A stretch of DNA of 64,000 nt from positions 62,001-126,000 of the forward strand of contig CAZHAX010000003.1 in the NCBI GenBank assembly GCA_964530325.1, given 5' to 3'. The DNA is from CAZHAX01 sp964530325 (lineage in GTDB: Bacteria > Chloroflexota > Anaerolineae > B4-G1). Position 1 is the stretch's first letter, and the number at the start of each line of letters is the position of its first letter. This document shows, piece by piece, positions 8,830 through 19,225 of the stretch. The notes beneath the pieces were generated by a model. It worked only from the letters and a program-made list of their open reading frames with translations, did no database searches and had not been told where the DNA came from. A program made the position numbers and the translations under genes.

Positions 8830-10155
8830 CTACTTGATGAACCCGTCGTAGTGGCGCATCGTCAGCTGCGCCTCCAATTGGCGCACCGTATCCACGACGA
8901 CGCCGACGACGATCAGCAGGCCGGAGGCCGTTATCAGCATGTTCGCGTTGAGGATCTGATCGACGATCCAGGGCAGGACGGCGACGGTCCCCAGGAAGAG
9001 CGCCCCCACCAGTGTGATCCGCCTGTAGATCGAGTTGATGTGTTCGGCAGTCCTGGGGCCGGGTCGCACTCCGGGGATGAAGCCTCCCTGCTTCTGCAGG
9101 TTGCCGGGCAGGTCCTGCTGCTGGACCATCATGTCGGTGTAGAAGTAGGTGAAGCCCACCACGGCGAGGAAGTAGATGGGTCCATACCATACTGTACCCT
9201 GGCTGAAGAAGTCGATCACGCCCTGAGAGAATCGGGCCACACCCTCGCTCGAGCTGCCCACGAAGAAGCTGGCTATGATGCCCGGGAACTGCAGGAAGGC
9301 CTGGGCGAAGATGAGCGGGATCATGCCGGCCATGTTGATCCGCAGCGGTATGAACTGGCTGCCACCGGTGTACATCTTGATCCCCCGCACTCGCTTCCCA
9401 TACTGCACCGGGATGCGCCGCTCGCCCTCCTGCACGACGACGATGACGAACATCATGAGAGCCGTCATCAGGAGGAACAAAGCCACGAACAGCGCGCTCA
9501 TGCCGTAGCCTCCCTGCTCCGCGCCTCTGCCAATCAGGCGGTAGAGACCCTCCGGCGTACTGGCCACGATGCCGCTGAAGATGATGAGAGACAGGCCGTT
9601 GCCGATGCCCTGCTCGGTGATCAGCTCGCCCAGCCAGACGGCCAGCATCGACCCGGCCGTCATGGCCACTAGTATCGTCATGGTGGGCAGCAGGTTCTCG
9701 CCCGAGAAGCCAAAGTTCGGCACTACGGTAACGCCGGACATGTTGTTCAGCAGCTGCACCTGGCCGAATGCCTGCAGCAGGGCCAGCGGCACCGTAATCC
9801 AGTACTGGTACTGATTCAGCTTGCGCCGGCCGGCCTCGCCCTCCTCGCTCAGCCTCTGCAGAGCGGGGATGATGGGCGTCAGCAGCTGGAAGACGATCGT
9901 CGACGTGATGTACGCCTGCACGCCGACCGCCATAACGGAAAGCCTTTCCACCGCGCCACCTGACAGCATGTTAAGGATGCTGACGAAGCCCGCGGCCCCC
10001 CCTCCTCCTTGCAGAAAAGTAGCGAGCGCCGCCTGATCCACTCCAGGCACGGGGATGTGTGCCGCCAGCCGGAAGACGACGAGGATCGCAAGCGTATACA
10101 GCAGCTTGCGCCGCAGATCTGGAATGGTTATCGCGTTCCGCAGTCCCTGTAGCAT
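8830..10155 (-). CDS. secY: Preprotein translocase subunit SecY
   Basis: 441 residues, full length, with about ten hydrophobic segments. Conserved pieces include the N-terminal RRKLLYTLAILVVFRLAAHIPVPGVD, the plug region, TPIIPALQRLSEEGE, GIGNGLSLIIFSGI, PLRINMAGMIPLIFAQA, and the C-terminal SGLLIVVGVVVDTVRQLEAQ. It forms the Sec channel in the cytoplasmic membrane. Confidence 0.97.
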   Translation of the reverse strand: MLQGLRNAITIPDLRRKLLYTLAILVVFRLAAHIPVPGVDQAALATFLQGGGGAAGFVSILNMLSGGAVERLSVMAVGVQAYITSTIVFQLLTPIIPALQRLSEEGEAGRRKLNQYQYWITVPLALLQAFGQVQLLNNMSGVTVVPNFGFSGENLLPTMTILVAMTAGSMLAVWLGELITEQGIGNGLSLIIFSGIVASTPEGLYRLIGRGAEQGGYGMSALFVALFLLMTALMMFVIVVVQEGERRIPVQYGKRVRGIKMYTGGSQFIPLRINMAGMIPLIFAQAFLQFPGIIASFFVGSSSEGVARFSQGVIDFFSQGTVWYGPIYFLAVVGFTYFYTDMMVQQQDLPGNLQKQGGFIPGVRPGPRTAEHINSIYRRITLVGALFLGTVAVLPWIVDQILNANMLITASGLLIVVGVVVDTVRQLEAQLTMRHYDGFIK

Positions 10156-10199
10156 CTTCCCGCTCCTGTCAGCCGCTCACCGTACGGGCGCCGGCGCCG

Positions 10200-10679
10200 C
10201 TAGCGCGTCCGCTCGCCGCCTCGCTTCCAGGGCAATTCCTCCACCTCTCCACCTGCCGCTTCGATCTTGGCCCGCGCACTCGCCGAGAAGCGATGGGCCT
10301 TGACCTTCAGGTCCTTCTTCAGCTCGCCCCGACCGAGAATGGCGACCATCTCGTCCTCCCGCTTGATGATCCCAGCCTTGGCCAGCGTCTCAGGCGAAAC
10401 GATGCTCCCCTTCCTGAAGGAGCTCAATCGCGACAGGTTGACCGGCGTGAAACTGATCTTCCATGGATCGCGGAATCCCACGCCGCGGGCGAACGGCAGC
10501 TTGCGTACCAGAGGCAGCTGGCCGCCCTCGAAATAGGGGGCCACTCCTCCACCGCTGCGCGCTCCCTGTCCCTTCGTGCCGCGACCCGCGGTCTTGCCCT
10601 GGCCGGCGGCGATGCCGCGCCCTGGTCGCTTACGCTTCTTGGTGGACCCGTCGGCGGGTCGTAGATCGTGCAACTTCAC
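10200..10679 (-). CDS. rplO: 50S ribosomal protein L15
   Basis: 159 residues. The Gly/Lys/Arg-rich N-terminus (KRKRPGRGIAAGQGKTAGRG and GARSGGGVAPYFEGGQLPL) and the C-terminal domain (GELKKDLKVKAHRFSASAR) are characteristic. L15 is a late-assembling 23S rRNA binder. It has its usual position between rpmD and secY. Confidence 0.96.
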   Translation of the reverse strand: MKLHDLRPADGSTKKRKRPGRGIAAGQGKTAGRGTKGQGARSGGGVAPYFEGGQLPLVRKLPFARGVGFRDPWKISFTPVNLSRLSSFRKGSIVSPETLAKAGIIKREDEMVAILGRGELKKDLKVKAHRFSASARAKIEAAGGEVEELPWKRGGERTR

Positions 10680-10700
10680 AGCAAATCCCCCACAGATCAG

Positions 10701-10937
10701 CTACTTGGACTCTTCCACTGCCACCAGGTGCGAGACCTTGGCCAGCATCCCCCGGATGACAGGGGTGTCGTTCTGCTCCACCACCTCGTCGATCCGCCGC
10801 AAGCCCAAGGCTTGTACAGTACGCTTCTGACGCTCCGCGTATCCGATCGGGCTTCGCACCAGCTTGATGCGCAGCTTGTTCTCGGCAGAACCGGTGCCCT
10901 GGCCGGACTTGGCGGACCCCTTCGTCGTAGCGGTCAT
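10701..10937 (-). CDS. rpmD: 50S ribosomal protein L30
   Basis: 78 residues. The L30 fold starts near residue 20 ([18 protein letters not shown], then [20 protein letters not shown]). The extra N-terminus of about 20 residues rich in Ser, Gly and Lys is not usual for L30 (about 60 residues), but ATG 10937 overlaps the rpsE stop as ATGA, which supports this start. Confidence 0.93.
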   Translation of the reverse strand: MTATTKGSAKSGQGTGSAENKLRIKLVRSPIGYAERQKRTVQALGLRRIDEVVEQNDTPVIRGMLAKVSHLVAVEESK

Positions 10938-11473
10938 CGGCTACGGCTCCAGAAGGGCATCACGTCCGCCTCGGCTACGCCACGCTCACGTGCCACCTCT
11001 CCGGCGCTTCGCAGCTGCCTGAGCCCGTCCAGAGTGGCATAGACCACGTTCAAGGCGTTGGAGCTGCCGAGCGACTTGGTGAGCACGTCTCGTACACCGA
11101 CCGCCTCCAGAACGGCGCGGGCTCCGCCGCCGGCGATCACGCCGGTTCCGGGCGAGGCTGGCTTGAGCAGCACATTCGCTCCCCCGCAGCGTCCCTCGAC
11201 CTCGTGCGGTATGGTTGTGCCGGACAGCGTCAGCGTCTCCATGTTCTGCCTGGCCCGCTCAGCCGCCTTGCGGATGGCCGCCGGAACGCCGCGGGCCTTG
11301 CCCACGCCAACACCAACCTTTCCGCGATTGTCGCCAACAACGGCCACGACGCGGAAGCCGAACCGACGGCCACCCTTGACCACTGTGGCCACGCGATTGA
11401 TGTCGACCACGCGCTCGTCAAGCTCATCTCGATCCGCGAATCGCTCGCGGTTGCCGCCTCTGCCTCTGGCCAC
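10934..11473 (-). CDS. rpsE: 30S ribosomal protein S5
   Basis: 179 residues. Family features are [41 protein letters not shown], and [21 protein letters not shown] split across the two domains. S5 lines the mRNA entry channel and affects decoding accuracy. It is coupled to rpmD by a 4-bp overlap. Confidence 0.97.
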   Translation of the reverse strand: MARGRGGNRERFADRDELDERVVDINRVATVVKGGRRFGFRVVAVVGDNRGKVGVGVGKARGVPAAIRKAAERARQNMETLTLSGTTIPHEVEGRCGGANVLLKPASPGTGVIAGGGARAVLEAVGVRDVLTKSLGSSNALNVVYATLDGLRQLRSAGEVARERGVAEADVMPFWSRSR

Positions 11474-11489
11474 TCTGCCTCCTTACGCC

Positions 11490-11855
11490 TCAGAACTTGA
11501 GGCCGCCCTCCCGGGCCGCCTCCGCCAAGGCCTTCACGCGGCCGTGGTACTTGTAACCGCCGCGGTCGAACACCACTTCGGTGATGCCCTTGCTCACCGC
11601 ACGCTCGGCAAGGACCTTGCCCACCACTCCGGCTCGCTCCGTCTTGTTCAGCCCTTTCAGCTTTGGCCCCACCTCGCGATCGATAGTCGACGCCGAGACC
11701 AGCGTCTGGCCCTTGCTGTCGTCGATAACCTGGGCGTAGATGTGAGTCAGGCTCCGGAAGACGTTCAAGCGCGGCTTCTCCTTCGTACCAGCCACGCGCT
11801 TCCGGACGCGCCTGTGCCGGCGCAGTCGGGCCTCACGACGGTCGATCTCTCCCAT
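11490..11855 (-). CDS. rplR: 50S ribosomal protein L18
   Basis: 121 residues from ATG 11855, which is preceded by a GAGG-rich ribosome-binding site and gives the usual basic N-terminus [18 protein letters not shown]. Later family blocks are [18 protein letters not shown] and [20 protein letters not shown]18 binds 5S rRNA in the central protuberance. A longer frame to 12029 is not needed and would run into rplF. Confidence 0.95.
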   Translation of the reverse strand: MGEIDRREARLRRHRRVRKRVAGTKEKPRLNVFRSLTHIYAQVIDDSKGQTLVSASTIDREVGPKLKGLNKTERAGVVGKVLAERAVSKGITEVVFDRGGYKYHGRVKALAEAAREGGLKF

Positions 11856-11886
11856 TCTCCTCAGCCTCGATTCACCAATCGGCGTG

Positions 11887-12435
11887 CTAGGCGACCTTGC
11901 CCGCCTTGCCGGCCTTCCGCCGGACGCGCTCATCCACGTACCGTATTCCCTTGCCCCGGTACGGCTCGGGCGGCCGCCAGGCACGAACCTCGGCTGCAAC
12001 CTGTCCGACCAGTTCCTTGTCGATGCCACTGATCGTGATCACCTTCGTGCGGGGCTCCACAGCGAATTGGATCCCCTCCGGTGGCCGGACCCGCACCGGG
12101 TGTGAGAACCCCAGCTGCATCAGCAAGCTACCATCGCCCTCCAGCTCGACGCGGTAGGCCACCCCCTGCACCTCGAGCTGCTTCTGGAAACCCTCGGTGA
12201 CCCCCACGACCATGTTGTTGAGCAGCGCCCGCGTCAGCCCGTGGAGCGCTCTGTGACGGCGCTCGTCGCTGGGACGGCGCACCAGCAGGTTGCGATCCTC
12301 GAGGGCGATCTCCATCTCCGGATGCAGGTCACGGCTCAGGTTGCCCTTCGGCCCCGTCACCGTAACACTGTTCTTCTTGATATCCACGCCTACCCCTTCG
12401 GGCAGAGCGATGGGCATACTACCGATTCGTGACAC
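11887..12435 (-). CDS. rplF: 50S ribosomal protein L6
   Basis: 182 residues with the two duplicated L6 folds. The N-terminus [19 protein letters not shown], the [14 protein letters not shown] loop and the C-terminal motif [21 protein letters not shown] are diagnostic. L6 stabilises the 23S rRNA near the factor-binding centre. Confidence 0.97.
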   Translation of the reverse strand: MSRIGSMPIALPEGVGVDIKKNSVTVTGPKGNLSRDLHPEMEIALEDRNLLVRRPSDERRHRALHGLTRALLNNMVVGVTEGFQKQLEVQGVAYRVELEGDGSLLMQLGFSHPVRVRPPEGIQFAVEPRTKVITISGIDKELVGQVAAEVRAWRPPEPYRGKGIRYVDERVRRKAGKAGKVA

Positions 12436-12453
12436 TACATGCCTCCGCCAAGC

Positions 12454-12861
12454 CTACCACACGTAGCAGAGCACTTCGCCGCCTACGCCGAGGCGACGGG
12501 CCTGCTGCCCAGTGAGGACGCCCTTGGGCGTGGAGAGGATGGTCACTCCCATCCCGCTGCGCACCCAGGGGATCTCCGCCGCGCGAGTGTAGACGCGGCA
12601 CCCCGGCTTGCTTACCCGCGTGAGGCCGGAAATCACCGAGTGGCGGTCTCTCCTCTCGCCGACGTACTTCATCGAGACCGTGATCGACCCCTGAGGCTTC
12701 GCCTCGACCAACTTGTAGTCCTCGATGAAGCCCTGGGCTTTGAGGATCTTCGCTATCTCCTCCTTGATCTTGGAGGCCGGAATGCTGACGCTGGAATGCC
12801 CCGCCGTGCCGGCGTTGCGTATCCTGGTCAGCATATCGGAGATCGGATCAGTCACTGGCAT
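12454..12861 (-). CDS. rpsH: 30S ribosomal protein S8
   Basis: 135 residues. N-terminus [14 protein letters not shown] and C-terminus [20 protein letters not shown]...LCYVW are characteristic. S8 is a primary 16S rRNA binder and in many bacteria the autogenous repressor of the spc operon. It follows rpsN. Confidence 0.97.
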   Translation of the reverse strand: MPVTDPISDMLTRIRNAGTAGHSSVSIPASKIKEEIAKILKAQGFIEDYKLVEAKPQGSITVSMKYVGERRDRHSVISGLTRVSKPGCRVYTRAAEIPWVRSGMGVTILSTPKGVLTGQQARRLGVGGEVLCYVW

Positions 12862-12877
12862 AGCACATCCTCACTGG

Positions 12878-13060
12878 CTACCAACTGGACTTGACCACGC
12901 CCGGGATCTCACCCCTGAGCGCGCGTTCACGAAAGCAGATGCGGCACAGCTGGAAACGCCGCATGTATCCTCGCGGCCTCCCGCAGACGCGGCACCTGTT
13001 GCGCACCTGCACCTCATGCTTGCGTCGCTGCTCCCGATGCGGAAGGCACGTTCTACTCAT
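12878..13060 (-). CDS. rpsN: 30S ribosomal protein S14, zinc type (60 residues)
   Basis: The short, zinc-containing S14: [20 protein letters not shown] holds the four cysteine ligands, and the tail ends [11 protein letters not shown] as in other bacterial type-Z forms. It overlaps the rplE stop by 4 bp (ATGA). Confidence 0.97.
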   Translation of the reverse strand: MSRTCLPHREQRRKHEVQVRNRCRVCGRPRGYMRRFQLCRICFRERALRGEIPGVVKSSW

Positions 13061-13626
13061 GCGGCTTTCTCCTGCTCCCCGCCCCTGGACGGGCGGCTGA
13101 AAGGCATCCCCAGGGCTTGCAGCAGATGGCGGCCTTCTTCGTCCGTATTGGCCGTCGTCACAATGCTGATCTCCATGCCTCGAACCTTGTCTATCTTGTC
13201 GTAGCTAATCTCGGGGAACACCAGTTGCTCCCTAAGCCCCAACGTCAGGTTGCCCCGGCCGTCCAGCTTGGCGGCGACGCCCCGGAAGTCTCGCTGCCTG
13301 GGCAGTGCTACGTTGAACAGCCGGTCCAGGAACGCCCACATACGCTCGCCGCGAAGCACCACCTTGACCCCAATCGAGCGCCCCTCACGGAGCTTGAACG
13401 TGGCAATTGCCTTGCGGGACTTCGTGATCACGGGCTGCTGGCCGGTGATGGTGGCCACATCCTGTACCACGTGGTCTAGCGCCTTCTCGTTATCCAGCGC
13501 CTCCCCAACCCCAACGTTTACCACCACCTTCTGCACGCGGGGCACCTGCATGATGTTGTGGTAGCCGAGCTCCTCCATCAAGGAGGGCCGGACTTCCTCG
13601 CGATACACCTGCTCCAAGCGCTGCAT
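13057..13626 (-). CDS. rplE: 50S ribosomal protein L5
   Basis: 189 residues from ATG 13626, which has a GGGAGAAGG ribosome-binding site and avoids overlap with rplX. Family blocks: [35 protein letters not shown], and [20 protein letters not shown] near the C-terminus. L5 binds 5S rRNA and P-site tRNA. GTG 13632 is an alternative start. Confidence 0.95.
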   Translation of the reverse strand: MQRLEQVYREEVRPSLMEELGYHNIMQVPRVQKVVVNVGVGEALDNEKALDHVVQDVATITGQQPVITKSRKAIATFKLREGRSIGVKVVLRGERMWAFLDRLFNVALPRQRDFRGVAAKLDGRGNLTLGLREQLVFPEISYDKIDKVRGMEISIVTTANTDEEGRHLLQALGMPFSRPSRGGEQEKAA

Positions 13627-13646
13627 CTGCACCCTTCTCCCAGCCG

Positions 13647-13973
13647 TCAGTCGATCCGCTCGCCGCACTGCTTGCACACTCGCGCCTTGCGTCCGTCCTC
13701 TTCGAGCACGGTTCCCACCCTCGTCCGCTCATCGCAGCGAGGGCAGACGAGCATGACATTCGAGATGTGCACCGGACCTTCGAACTCGATTATGCCGGCC
13801 TGTACCTGGCCGCGCCCGGCGCGGACCGCCCGCTGGTGCTTCTTGACGATATTGACGCCGGAGACAGCGACGCGGCCGTCACGCGGCATCACACGCTGAA
13901 CGGTTCCCCGCAGTCCCCGGTCGTTGCCGGAGATCACTTCTACCGTATCGCCCTTCCTGATGTGGCTGCTCAT
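13647..13973 (-). CDS. rplX: 50S ribosomal protein L24
   Basis: 108 residues. The KOW motif ([20 protein letters not shown]) and the zinc-ribbon-like C-terminal half with CPRC and CKQC are visible. L24 is an assembly initiator at the peptide exit side of the 50S subunit. Confidence 0.96.
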   Translation of the reverse strand: MSSHIRKGDTVEVISGNDRGLRGTVQRVMPRDGRVAVSGVNIVKKHQRAVRAGRGQVQAGIIEFEGPVHISNVMLVCPRCDERTRVGTVLEEDGRKARVCKQCGERID

Positions 13974-13988
13974 TCAGCTAACCCTCTG

Positions 13989-14360
13989 CTACAGCACTTC
14001 CGGAGCCAGGGAGACGATCTTCATGAAGCCCTTCTCCCGCAGCTCCCTGGCCACCGGTCCAAAGATGCGGGTGCCCTTCGGCGAGAGCGTATCCGCATCC
14101 AGAATCACGGCTGCGTTGTCGTCGAAGCGGATGCTCGAGCCGTCTGAGCGGCGGTACTCCTTGGCCGTGCGCACCACAACTGCCCGCACCACCTCGCCCT
14201 TCTTGACCTGGGCCCTCGGTGTGGACTGCTTCACCGAAGCGACGATCACGTCGCCCACACTGCCGTAGCGCCGTCGCGACCCGCCCGTCACGCGAATCAC
14301 CATTATCTCGCGAGCGCCGGTGTTGTCCGCCACCTTCAGGCGGGATTGCAGCTGGATCAT
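13989..14360 (-). CDS. rplN: 50S ribosomal protein L14
   Basis: 123 residues. [20 protein letters not shown] at the N-terminus and the C-terminal [20 protein letters not shown] are diagnostic. L14 contacts h14 of the 30S subunit and is the RsfS target. It overlaps rpsQ by 4 bp. Confidence 0.97.
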   Translation of the reverse strand: MIQLQSRLKVADNTGAREIMVIRVTGGSRRRYGSVGDVIVASVKQSTPRAQVKKGEVVRAVVVRTAKEYRRSDGSSIRFDDNAAVILDADTLSPKGTRIFGPVARELREKGFMKIVSLAPEVL

Positions 14361-14635
14361 GCTGCCGCCTCCAACTCCTCTATGCCGGAGGCACGCTCCA
14401 GCGTTTCCTCCACCACCCAGCGCTTCTCACGGCTCAACGGTCGCGACTCGACGATCTGCACAAGGTCTCCCACCTGGCACGCATTCTCCTCGTCGTGGGC
14501 CTTGTACTTCTTCGTCCGCTTCAGCACCTTGCCGTAGCGACGGTGACGCACGAGCCTGTCGACCCGCACGACTGCCGTCTTATCCATCTTGTTGCTGACC
14601 ACTAGGCCAACCAAGCGCTTGCGACTTGACTTCAC
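14357..14635 (-). CDS. rpsQ: 30S ribosomal protein S17
   Basis: 92 residues from a GTG start at 14635 that overlaps the rpmC stop as GTGA. Family blocks: [20 protein letters not shown] and [21 protein letters not shown]17 is a primary 16S rRNA binder. Confidence 0.95.
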   Translation of the reverse strand: MKSSRKRLVGLVVSNKMDKTAVVRVDRLVRHRRYGKVLKRTKKYKAHDEENACQVGDLVQIVESRPLSREKRWVVEETLERASGIEELEAAA

Positions 14636-14853
14636 CGTGCTTCGCCTCCCTCAGACAACCCGGCGGCCAGCTCCCGCTCGCGGAGGATCGTCTTCAGACG
14701 CGCGATATCGCGCCTCACTGCCCGGATCCGATTGTGGTCCTCCAGGCGGCCGGATGCCTTGTCGCGGCGCAGGCCGAACAGCTCCTTGGAAGCCTCCCCG
14801 AGCCGTTCCTCAATCTGCTCTGTCTTCATCTTCCGGACTTCCTGAGCCTGCAT
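14632..14853 (-). CDS. rpmC: 50S ribosomal protein L29
   Basis: 73 residues, mostly two helices: [20 protein letters not shown] and a second helix including [18 protein letters not shown]29 surrounds the exit tunnel and helps dock trigger factor and SRP. It lies between rplP and rpsQ. Confidence 0.95.
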   Translation of the reverse strand: MQAQEVRKMKTEQIEERLGEASKELFGLRRDKASGRLEDHNRIRAVRRDIARLKTILRERELAAGLSEGGEAR

Positions 14854-14856
14854 AGT

Positions 14857-15282
14857 CTAGCTCCCGCCGCCAATCCCCTGCCGGGCGACGAACTGGCACT
14901 TGAGAGGCAACTTGTGTGATGCCAGCCGCATCGCCTCGCGGGCCAGATCCTCAGGCACACCGCTCAACTCAAACATGATCCGGCCCGGCCTAACCACGGC
15001 AACCCAGTGATCGACCGCACCCTTGCCTTTGCCCATCCGTGTCTCAGCCGGCTTCGCGGTCACAGGCTTGTCCGGGAATACGCGAATCCAGTACTTGCCA
15101 CTGCGGCGGACGTACCGCACGATAGCACGCCGCGCCGCCTCAATCTGCCGCGCAGTGACCCACGCCGGCTCCAGAGCCTGAAGCCCGTACTCCCCGAATG
15201 TAACCTCAGTCCCGCGCGAGGCCTTGCCCCTCATCCGGCCGCGCATCTGCTTGCGGAACTTGGTGCGCTTTGGCATCAACAT
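14857..15282 (-). CDS. rplP: 50S ribosomal protein L16
   Basis: 141 residues. The N-terminus [19 protein letters not shown], the loop [20 protein letters not shown] and the [20 protein letters not shown] block are diagnostic. L16 organises the A-site tRNA binding region. ATG 15276 is an equally possible start (MPKRTK). Confidence 0.96.
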   Translation of the reverse strand: MLMPKRTKFRKQMRGRMRGKASRGTEVTFGEYGLQALEPAWVTARQIEAARRAIVRYVRRSGKYWIRVFPDKPVTAKPAETRMGKGKGAVDHWVAVVRPGRIMFELSGVPEDLAREAMRLASHKLPLKCQFVARQGIGGGS

Positions 15283-15320
15283 AGTCTTGCCCCTCTGGAA
15301 ACCGGCCGGCTCCCAGGCAT

Positions 15321-15983
15321 CTAGACGACGAACGGCTCCTCCCGCTCGGGAGCTTCCGGCAGCACTTCACCCTTATAGATCCACACCTTCACGCCGATGC
15401 GCCCGTACGTCGTATGCGCTTCATCCTTCGCGAAGTCCACATCCGCTCGCAGTGTGTGCAGAGGCACTCTGCCCTCTCGCTGCCACTCCTGGCGAGCCAT
15501 CTCAGCCCCGTGCAACCGCCCCTTACACATAACCTTGACCCCTTCAGCGCCGGCCCGCATCGTGGCCTGGATGGCCCGGCTCATCGCCCGGCCATGCGAT
15601 ATGCGCCGCTCCAATTGGGACACCACGTTCTCCGCTACCAGACTCGCCTCCAGCTCTGGCCGGGCGACCTCCTGAACGTCCACCGATATCCGCTTGCCGG
15701 TAAGCTCCTCCAGCTCGGCCCGCAGCTGCTTCACGGACGCGCCCTTGCGCCCGATGACGATGCCCGGCCTGGCGGTCCAGATCGTGACGGAGGCCTGGTT
15801 GGGCGAGCGCTCGATCTCGACGCGCGAGATGCCGGCCCGATCCAGATTGCGCCTGATCATACGCCGGATCGCCAGATCCTCGTGCAACAGATCCGCATAT
15901 TCCGAGCCCTCTGCAAACCAGCGCGCCTTCCAGTCCCGGATCACGCCGAGCCGGAAGCCGTACGGATGAACCTTCCTACCCAA
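15321..15983 (-). CDS. rpsC: 30S ribosomal protein S3 (canonical copy)
   Basis: 220 residues. [18 protein letters not shown] at the N-terminus, the KH domain with [11 protein letters not shown], and the C-terminal domain with [14 protein letters not shown] and [20 protein letters not shown] are all present. S3 forms part of the mRNA entry tunnel. It lies in the S10 operon between rplV and rplP. A second, about 75% identical S3 gene is found at 52078-52746. Confidence 0.97.
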   Translation of the reverse strand: MGRKVHPYGFRLGVIRDWKARWFAEGSEYADLLHEDLAIRRMIRRNLDRAGISRVEIERSPNQASVTIWTARPGIVIGRKGASVKQLRAELEELTGKRISVDVQEVARPELEASLVAENVVSQLERRISHGRAMSRAIQATMRAGAEGVKVMCKGRLHGAEMARQEWQREGRVPLHTLRADVDFAKDEAHTTYGRIGVKVWIYKGEVLPEAPEREEPFVV

Positions 15984-16043
15984 TTGCTTCCTCCTTCAGG
16001 AACCGTCGCCGCAGCGGGGGCACTGCTCACTCCCTCCGCGCAG

Positions 16044-16409
16044 CTACTCGCTCTTACCCTGGTCTTCCAGGACGACGGTGAGGTGCGAAGACCTCTTGCG
16101 AATGGGCCGCCAGCGCCCACGCCCTCCAAAGCGGCGCCGCCAACCCTTGCCCGGCATCACGCCTGGCCCTTCGTCCGCCATGATCTGCGCCACGTAGAGC
16201 TCGCCCCTCGGTATTCCGAAGTTCTCCTCCGCATTGGCGATGGCGGACCGGATCAGCTTGGCCACGGGTTGAGCGGCTGCGTGCGGAAGAGCCTGCAGGA
16301 GCTCCAAGGCCACGTCCGCGTTTTGGCCACGCACCAAGCTGAGCACCCGCCGCACCTTGCTGGCGGACATCGGCACGTGTTTGGCGCGCGCCAGTACCTC
16401 GGTACCCAT
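16044..16409 (-). CDS. rplV: 50S ribosomal protein L22
   Basis: 121 residues. Family blocks: RAKHVPMSASKVRRVLSLVRG, LIRSAIANAEENFG, and PGKGWRRRFGGRGRWRPIRK corresponding to the extended hairpin lining the exit tunnel. It lies between rpsS and rpsC. Confidence 0.96.
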   Translation of the reverse strand: MGTEVLARAKHVPMSASKVRRVLSLVRGQNADVALELLQALPHAAAQPVAKLIRSAIANAEENFGIPRGELYVAQIMADEGPGVMPGKGWRRRFGGRGRWRPIRKRSSHLTVVLEDQGKSE

Positions 16410-16419
16410 CGCTCCCCCT

Positions 16420-16710
16420 CTACTCCTTCACCCGGCCCTTCTTCTCTCGGACAATGTGTCCTCGGAAGGTCCTGGTGGGGGCAAACTCACCCAGTTTGTG
16501 ACCGACCATGTCCTCGGTAATGTAGATCGGGACGTGCCGCCTGCCGTCGTGGACAGCGATTGTATGGCCGATCATGTGCGGGAATATGGTGGAGGCACGC
16601 GACCAAGTGCGGATGACGCGCTTCTCCCCGCGCTGATTCATCTCCTCGACCTTCCGCAGCAGGCTCGGCTCCACGAACGGAATCGGTCTCTTCAGCGGCG
16701 ATCTTGACAC
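16420..16710 (-). CDS. rpsS: 30S ribosomal protein S19
   Basis: 96 residues. [20 protein letters not shown] at the N-terminus, [20 protein letters not shown] and the C-terminal [13 protein letters not shown] are diagnostic. S19 sits in the 30S head with S13. Confidence 0.97.
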   Translation of the reverse strand: MSRSPLKRPIPFVEPSLLRKVEEMNQRGEKRVIRTWSRASTIFPHMIGHTIAVHDGRRHVPIYITEDMVGHKLGEFAPTRTFRGHIVREKKGRVKE

Positions 16711-16742
16711 TACCTGCCTCCTCGGCCCCTATGCCATCCCGG

Positions 16743-17579
16743 CTAGCCCCGTCGCTTGCCACGACGACGGACAATGTACTTGGCGGTCACCTTGCGGCGA
16801 CGCGTCTTCTTGCCCAAGGTGGGCTTGCCCCAAGGTGACTTCGGCCCCGGCAAGCCGATCGGAGTGCGTCCCTCCCCACCTCCGTGAGGATGATCGCGGG
16901 GCGACATAGCCGAGCCGCGTACAGCGGGCCTATAGCCCTGCCAACGCTTGCGGCCCGCCTTGCCCAGTTTGACGTTGCCATGATCGACGTTGCCAACCTG
17001 GCCTACCGTCGCCTGGCATTCCCTGCGCACCATCCGCGTCTCCCCGCTGGGAAGACGAAGGGTAGCGTAGTCCCCTTCCTTCGCCAGCAGCTGAGCGGAG
17101 GTGCCCGCAGAGCGGACTATCTGCCCGCCGCGACCTGCGGTCAACTCCACGTTGTGAACCAGTGTACCAAGTGGAATTCGCTCGAGCGGAAGCGTGTTCC
17201 CCACACGGATCTCCGCATCGGGCCCGCTAATCACGGCATCACCGACCTGGAGCCCCAGAGGGGCGATGATGTAGCGTCTCTCGCCGTCTGTGTAGGCAAC
17301 CAGCGCGATGCGGGCAGAGCGGTTCGGATCGTACTCAATACTCTCCACCCGACCATCGATGCCCAGCTTGTCCCGCTTGAAATCGATCTCCCGGTAGCGG
17401 CGCTTGTGCCCGCCGCCCCGGTGGCGGACGGTGATGCGGCCTTCGGCGTTCCGTCCCGACCGCTTCGCCAGCGGCCGGATCAGGCTCCGCTCAGGCTTGG
17501 CTCGCGTGATCTCCTCGAATGACGAGCCCGTCATGCCCCGCCGCCCGGGCGAGGTCGGCTTGTACGTCTTCACACCCAT
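16743..17579 (-). CDS. rplB: 50S ribosomal protein L2
   Basis: 278 residues, full length. N-terminal [20 protein letters not shown], central [15 protein letters not shown] OB and SH3 folds, and the C-terminal segment [19 protein letters not shown] with the conserved histidine near the peptidyl transferase centre. Confidence 0.97.
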   Translation of the reverse strand: MGVKTYKPTSPGRRGMTGSSFEEITRAKPERSLIRPLAKRSGRNAEGRITVRHRGGGHKRRYREIDFKRDKLGIDGRVESIEYDPNRSARIALVAYTDGERRYIIAPLGLQVGDAVISGPDAEIRVGNTLPLERIPLGTLVHNVELTAGRGGQIVRSAGTSAQLLAKEGDYATLRLPSGETRMVRRECQATVGQVGNVDHGNVKLGKAGRKRWQGYRPAVRGSAMSPRDHPHGGGEGRTPIGLPGPKSPWGKPTLGKKTRRRKVTAKYIVRRRGKRRG

Positions 17580-17581
17580 GC

Positions 17582-17881
17582 CTACGCTCCCTCAGACAAG
17601 TCGATCCGCTCACCCTGGGCCAGGGTTACAACTGCCTTCTTCCAGGCAGGAGTGCGGACGACGCGGCGTCGCCCGCGGCGACTCGGCGCCTTGGCCGGCA
17701 TGTTGACGATATTGACGCCGGCGACCTTCACCCCGAACACCGCCTCCACGGCCCGCTTGACCTCGATCTTGTTGGCGGCGCCAGCGACCTCGAAGCTGTA
17801 CTGACCCAGCTCCGAAGCCTGATAGCGCGTCTTCTCTGTATCGACCGGCCGGATTATGACCTGATAGGGATCCATCGTCAC
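17582..17881 (-). CDS. rplW: 50S ribosomal protein L23
   Basis: 99 residues. [35 protein letters not shown] and [16 protein letters not shown] are family motifs. L23 surrounds the exit tunnel and docks trigger factor. It overlaps the rplD stop by 4 bp. Confidence 0.96.
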   Translation of the reverse strand: MTMDPYQVIIRPVDTEKTRYQASELGQYSFEVAGAANKIEVKRAVEAVFGVKVAGVNIVNMPAKAPSRRGRRRVVRTPAWKKAVVTLAQGERIDLSEGA

Positions 17882-18501
17882 CTACCCAGAATGCCTTCGA
17901 TGGTCTGCAGAGCATCCACCGGGATGACGACGTGATCACACCCCAGCAGGTCGCGTACGTTCACGTAGCCGGCCCGCAGCGTCTTCACGTTGGGCATATT
18001 GCCGGCCGACTTCTCCACAGCCTCGTTCCGCTCCGGCAGCAGGATGAGCACGTTCTTGCCCAGGCGCAGCTTGCCGATGATCTTTGCCAGGTCCTTCGTC
18101 TTCGGCTCCTTCATATCGAGGGCGTCGATGACGACGATCTGCTCCTCTCGCGCCTTGGCCGATAGCGCTGAACGCACCGCCGCCCGCCTCATCTTGCGCG
18201 GCATTCGCTTGGCATAGCTGCGCGGCTTCGGCCCGTGGGCTATGCCGCCGCCGACGAACAGATTGGCGTTCCGGCTCCCGTGCCGGGCGCGCCCCGTGCC
18301 CTTCTGCCGGTACCACTTCGCCTTGGTGCGCGCCACTTCACCTCGCGACAGGGTGTCGTGCGTGCCCTGGCGGGCGTTGGCCAGCTGGCGCGTGAGCGCC
18401 TGATGCATGAGCGGCACGTTCACACGAGCCTCGAAGATGTCCGGGCGGAGCTCCACCTCGTCCACCTTCTTGCCGCTGACGTTGTACACAGGAGTGATCA
18501 T
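17878..18501 (-). CDS. rplD: 50S ribosomal protein L4
   Basis: 207 residues. Family blocks: VNVPLMHQALTRQLANARQG, KWYRQKGTGRARHGSRNA (tunnel loop), and the C-terminal AGYVNVRDLLGCDHVVIP. L4 is commonly the regulator of the S10 operon. It lies between rplC and rplW. Confidence 0.96.
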   Translation of the reverse strand: MITPVYNVSGKKVDEVELRPDIFEARVNVPLMHQALTRQLANARQGTHDTLSRGEVARTKAKWYRQKGTGRARHGSRNANLFVGGGIAHGPKPRSYAKRMPRKMRRAAVRSALSAKAREEQIVVIDALDMKEPKTKDLAKIIGKLRLGKNVLILLPERNEAVEKSAGNMPNVKTLRAGYVNVRDLLGCDHVVIPVDALQTIEGILGR

Positions 18502-18509
18502 CTACAGCC

Positions 18510-19166
18510 TCACTCGCCCCGCTGCCTGGCCAGCTCAGTCGACTTGCGGGCCTGCCGAATCACCAGCAGGCCGCCTCTGGCCCCCGGAACACCGCCCCGC
18601 ACCGCGAGCAGGTTCCGCTCCGGGTCGACCGCTTCCACGCGCAGGTTCTGAGCAGACACGCGCCCTCCGCCCATGCGGCCGGGCATCTTCTTGCCCTTGA
18701 GTACCCGGCCCGGGCTGGTTCCCGCGCCGACGGAGCCCGTGGCGCGTCGCCGGTCCGATTGGCCATGCGTCGCAGGCCCGCCGCGGAATCCGTGCCGCTT
18801 CATCGCTCCCGCGAAGCCGCGCCCCTTCGAGAAACCGACCACGTCCACGTAGTCACCGACCTCGAAGATGTCGACGGCGATCTGCTGACCGACAGACACG
18901 TCCTCGTCCGCGCGCAGCCGGAACTCCCGCAGGTTGCGCAGAGGGACCAGTTCCGCACGCTCCAGGTGCCCCCTCTCGCCTCCAGACAGCCGCCCCGGCT
19001 TCACTTCCTCGAAGCCCAGCTGCGCGGCGTCGTAGCCGTCCCGCTCCACCGTCTTCACCTGAGTGACGTAGCAGGGACCGGCCTGGATGACGGTAACGGG
19101 CACGGCTGCACCATCTTGTCCGAAGACCTGCCTCATTCCCACCTTGCGTCCCAGTATGGCCTTCAA
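18510..19166 (-). CDS. rplC: 50S ribosomal protein L3
   Basis: 218 residues from TTG 19166, which has GGAGG 7 nt upstream and gives the family N-terminus KAILGRKVGMRQVFGQDG. The C-terminal region holds RHGFRGGPATHGQSD and PGRVLKGKKMPGRMGGG, the segment near the peptidyl transferase centre. A longer frame to 19241 does not match L3. Confidence 0.95.
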   Translation of the reverse strand: MKAILGRKVGMRQVFGQDGAAVPVTVIQAGPCYVTQVKTVERDGYDAAQLGFEEVKPGRLSGGERGHLERAELVPLRNLREFRLRADEDVSVGQQIAVDIFEVGDYVDVVGFSKGRGFAGAMKRHGFRGGPATHGQSDRRRATGSVGAGTSPGRVLKGKKMPGRMGGGRVSAQNLRVEAVDPERNLLAVRGGVPGARGGLLVIRQARKSTELARQRGE

Positions 19167-19195
19167 GCCTTCTCCTCCAACGGCCACGTCGGCCC

Positions 19196-19225
19196 TCGCG
19201 CCCCTGCAGCTGAAGCGACAGGCTG
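19196..19225 (-). other. Hairpin in the rpsJ-rplC gap
   Basis: The 141-nt gap between rpsJ and rplC is the longest inside this part of the operon. It contains an inverted repeat CTGCAGC/GCTGCAG extended by GCGC-type pairing. It may be a ribosomal protein binding site (L4 regulates this operon in other bacteria) or a processing site. The role is inferred. Confidence 0.35.
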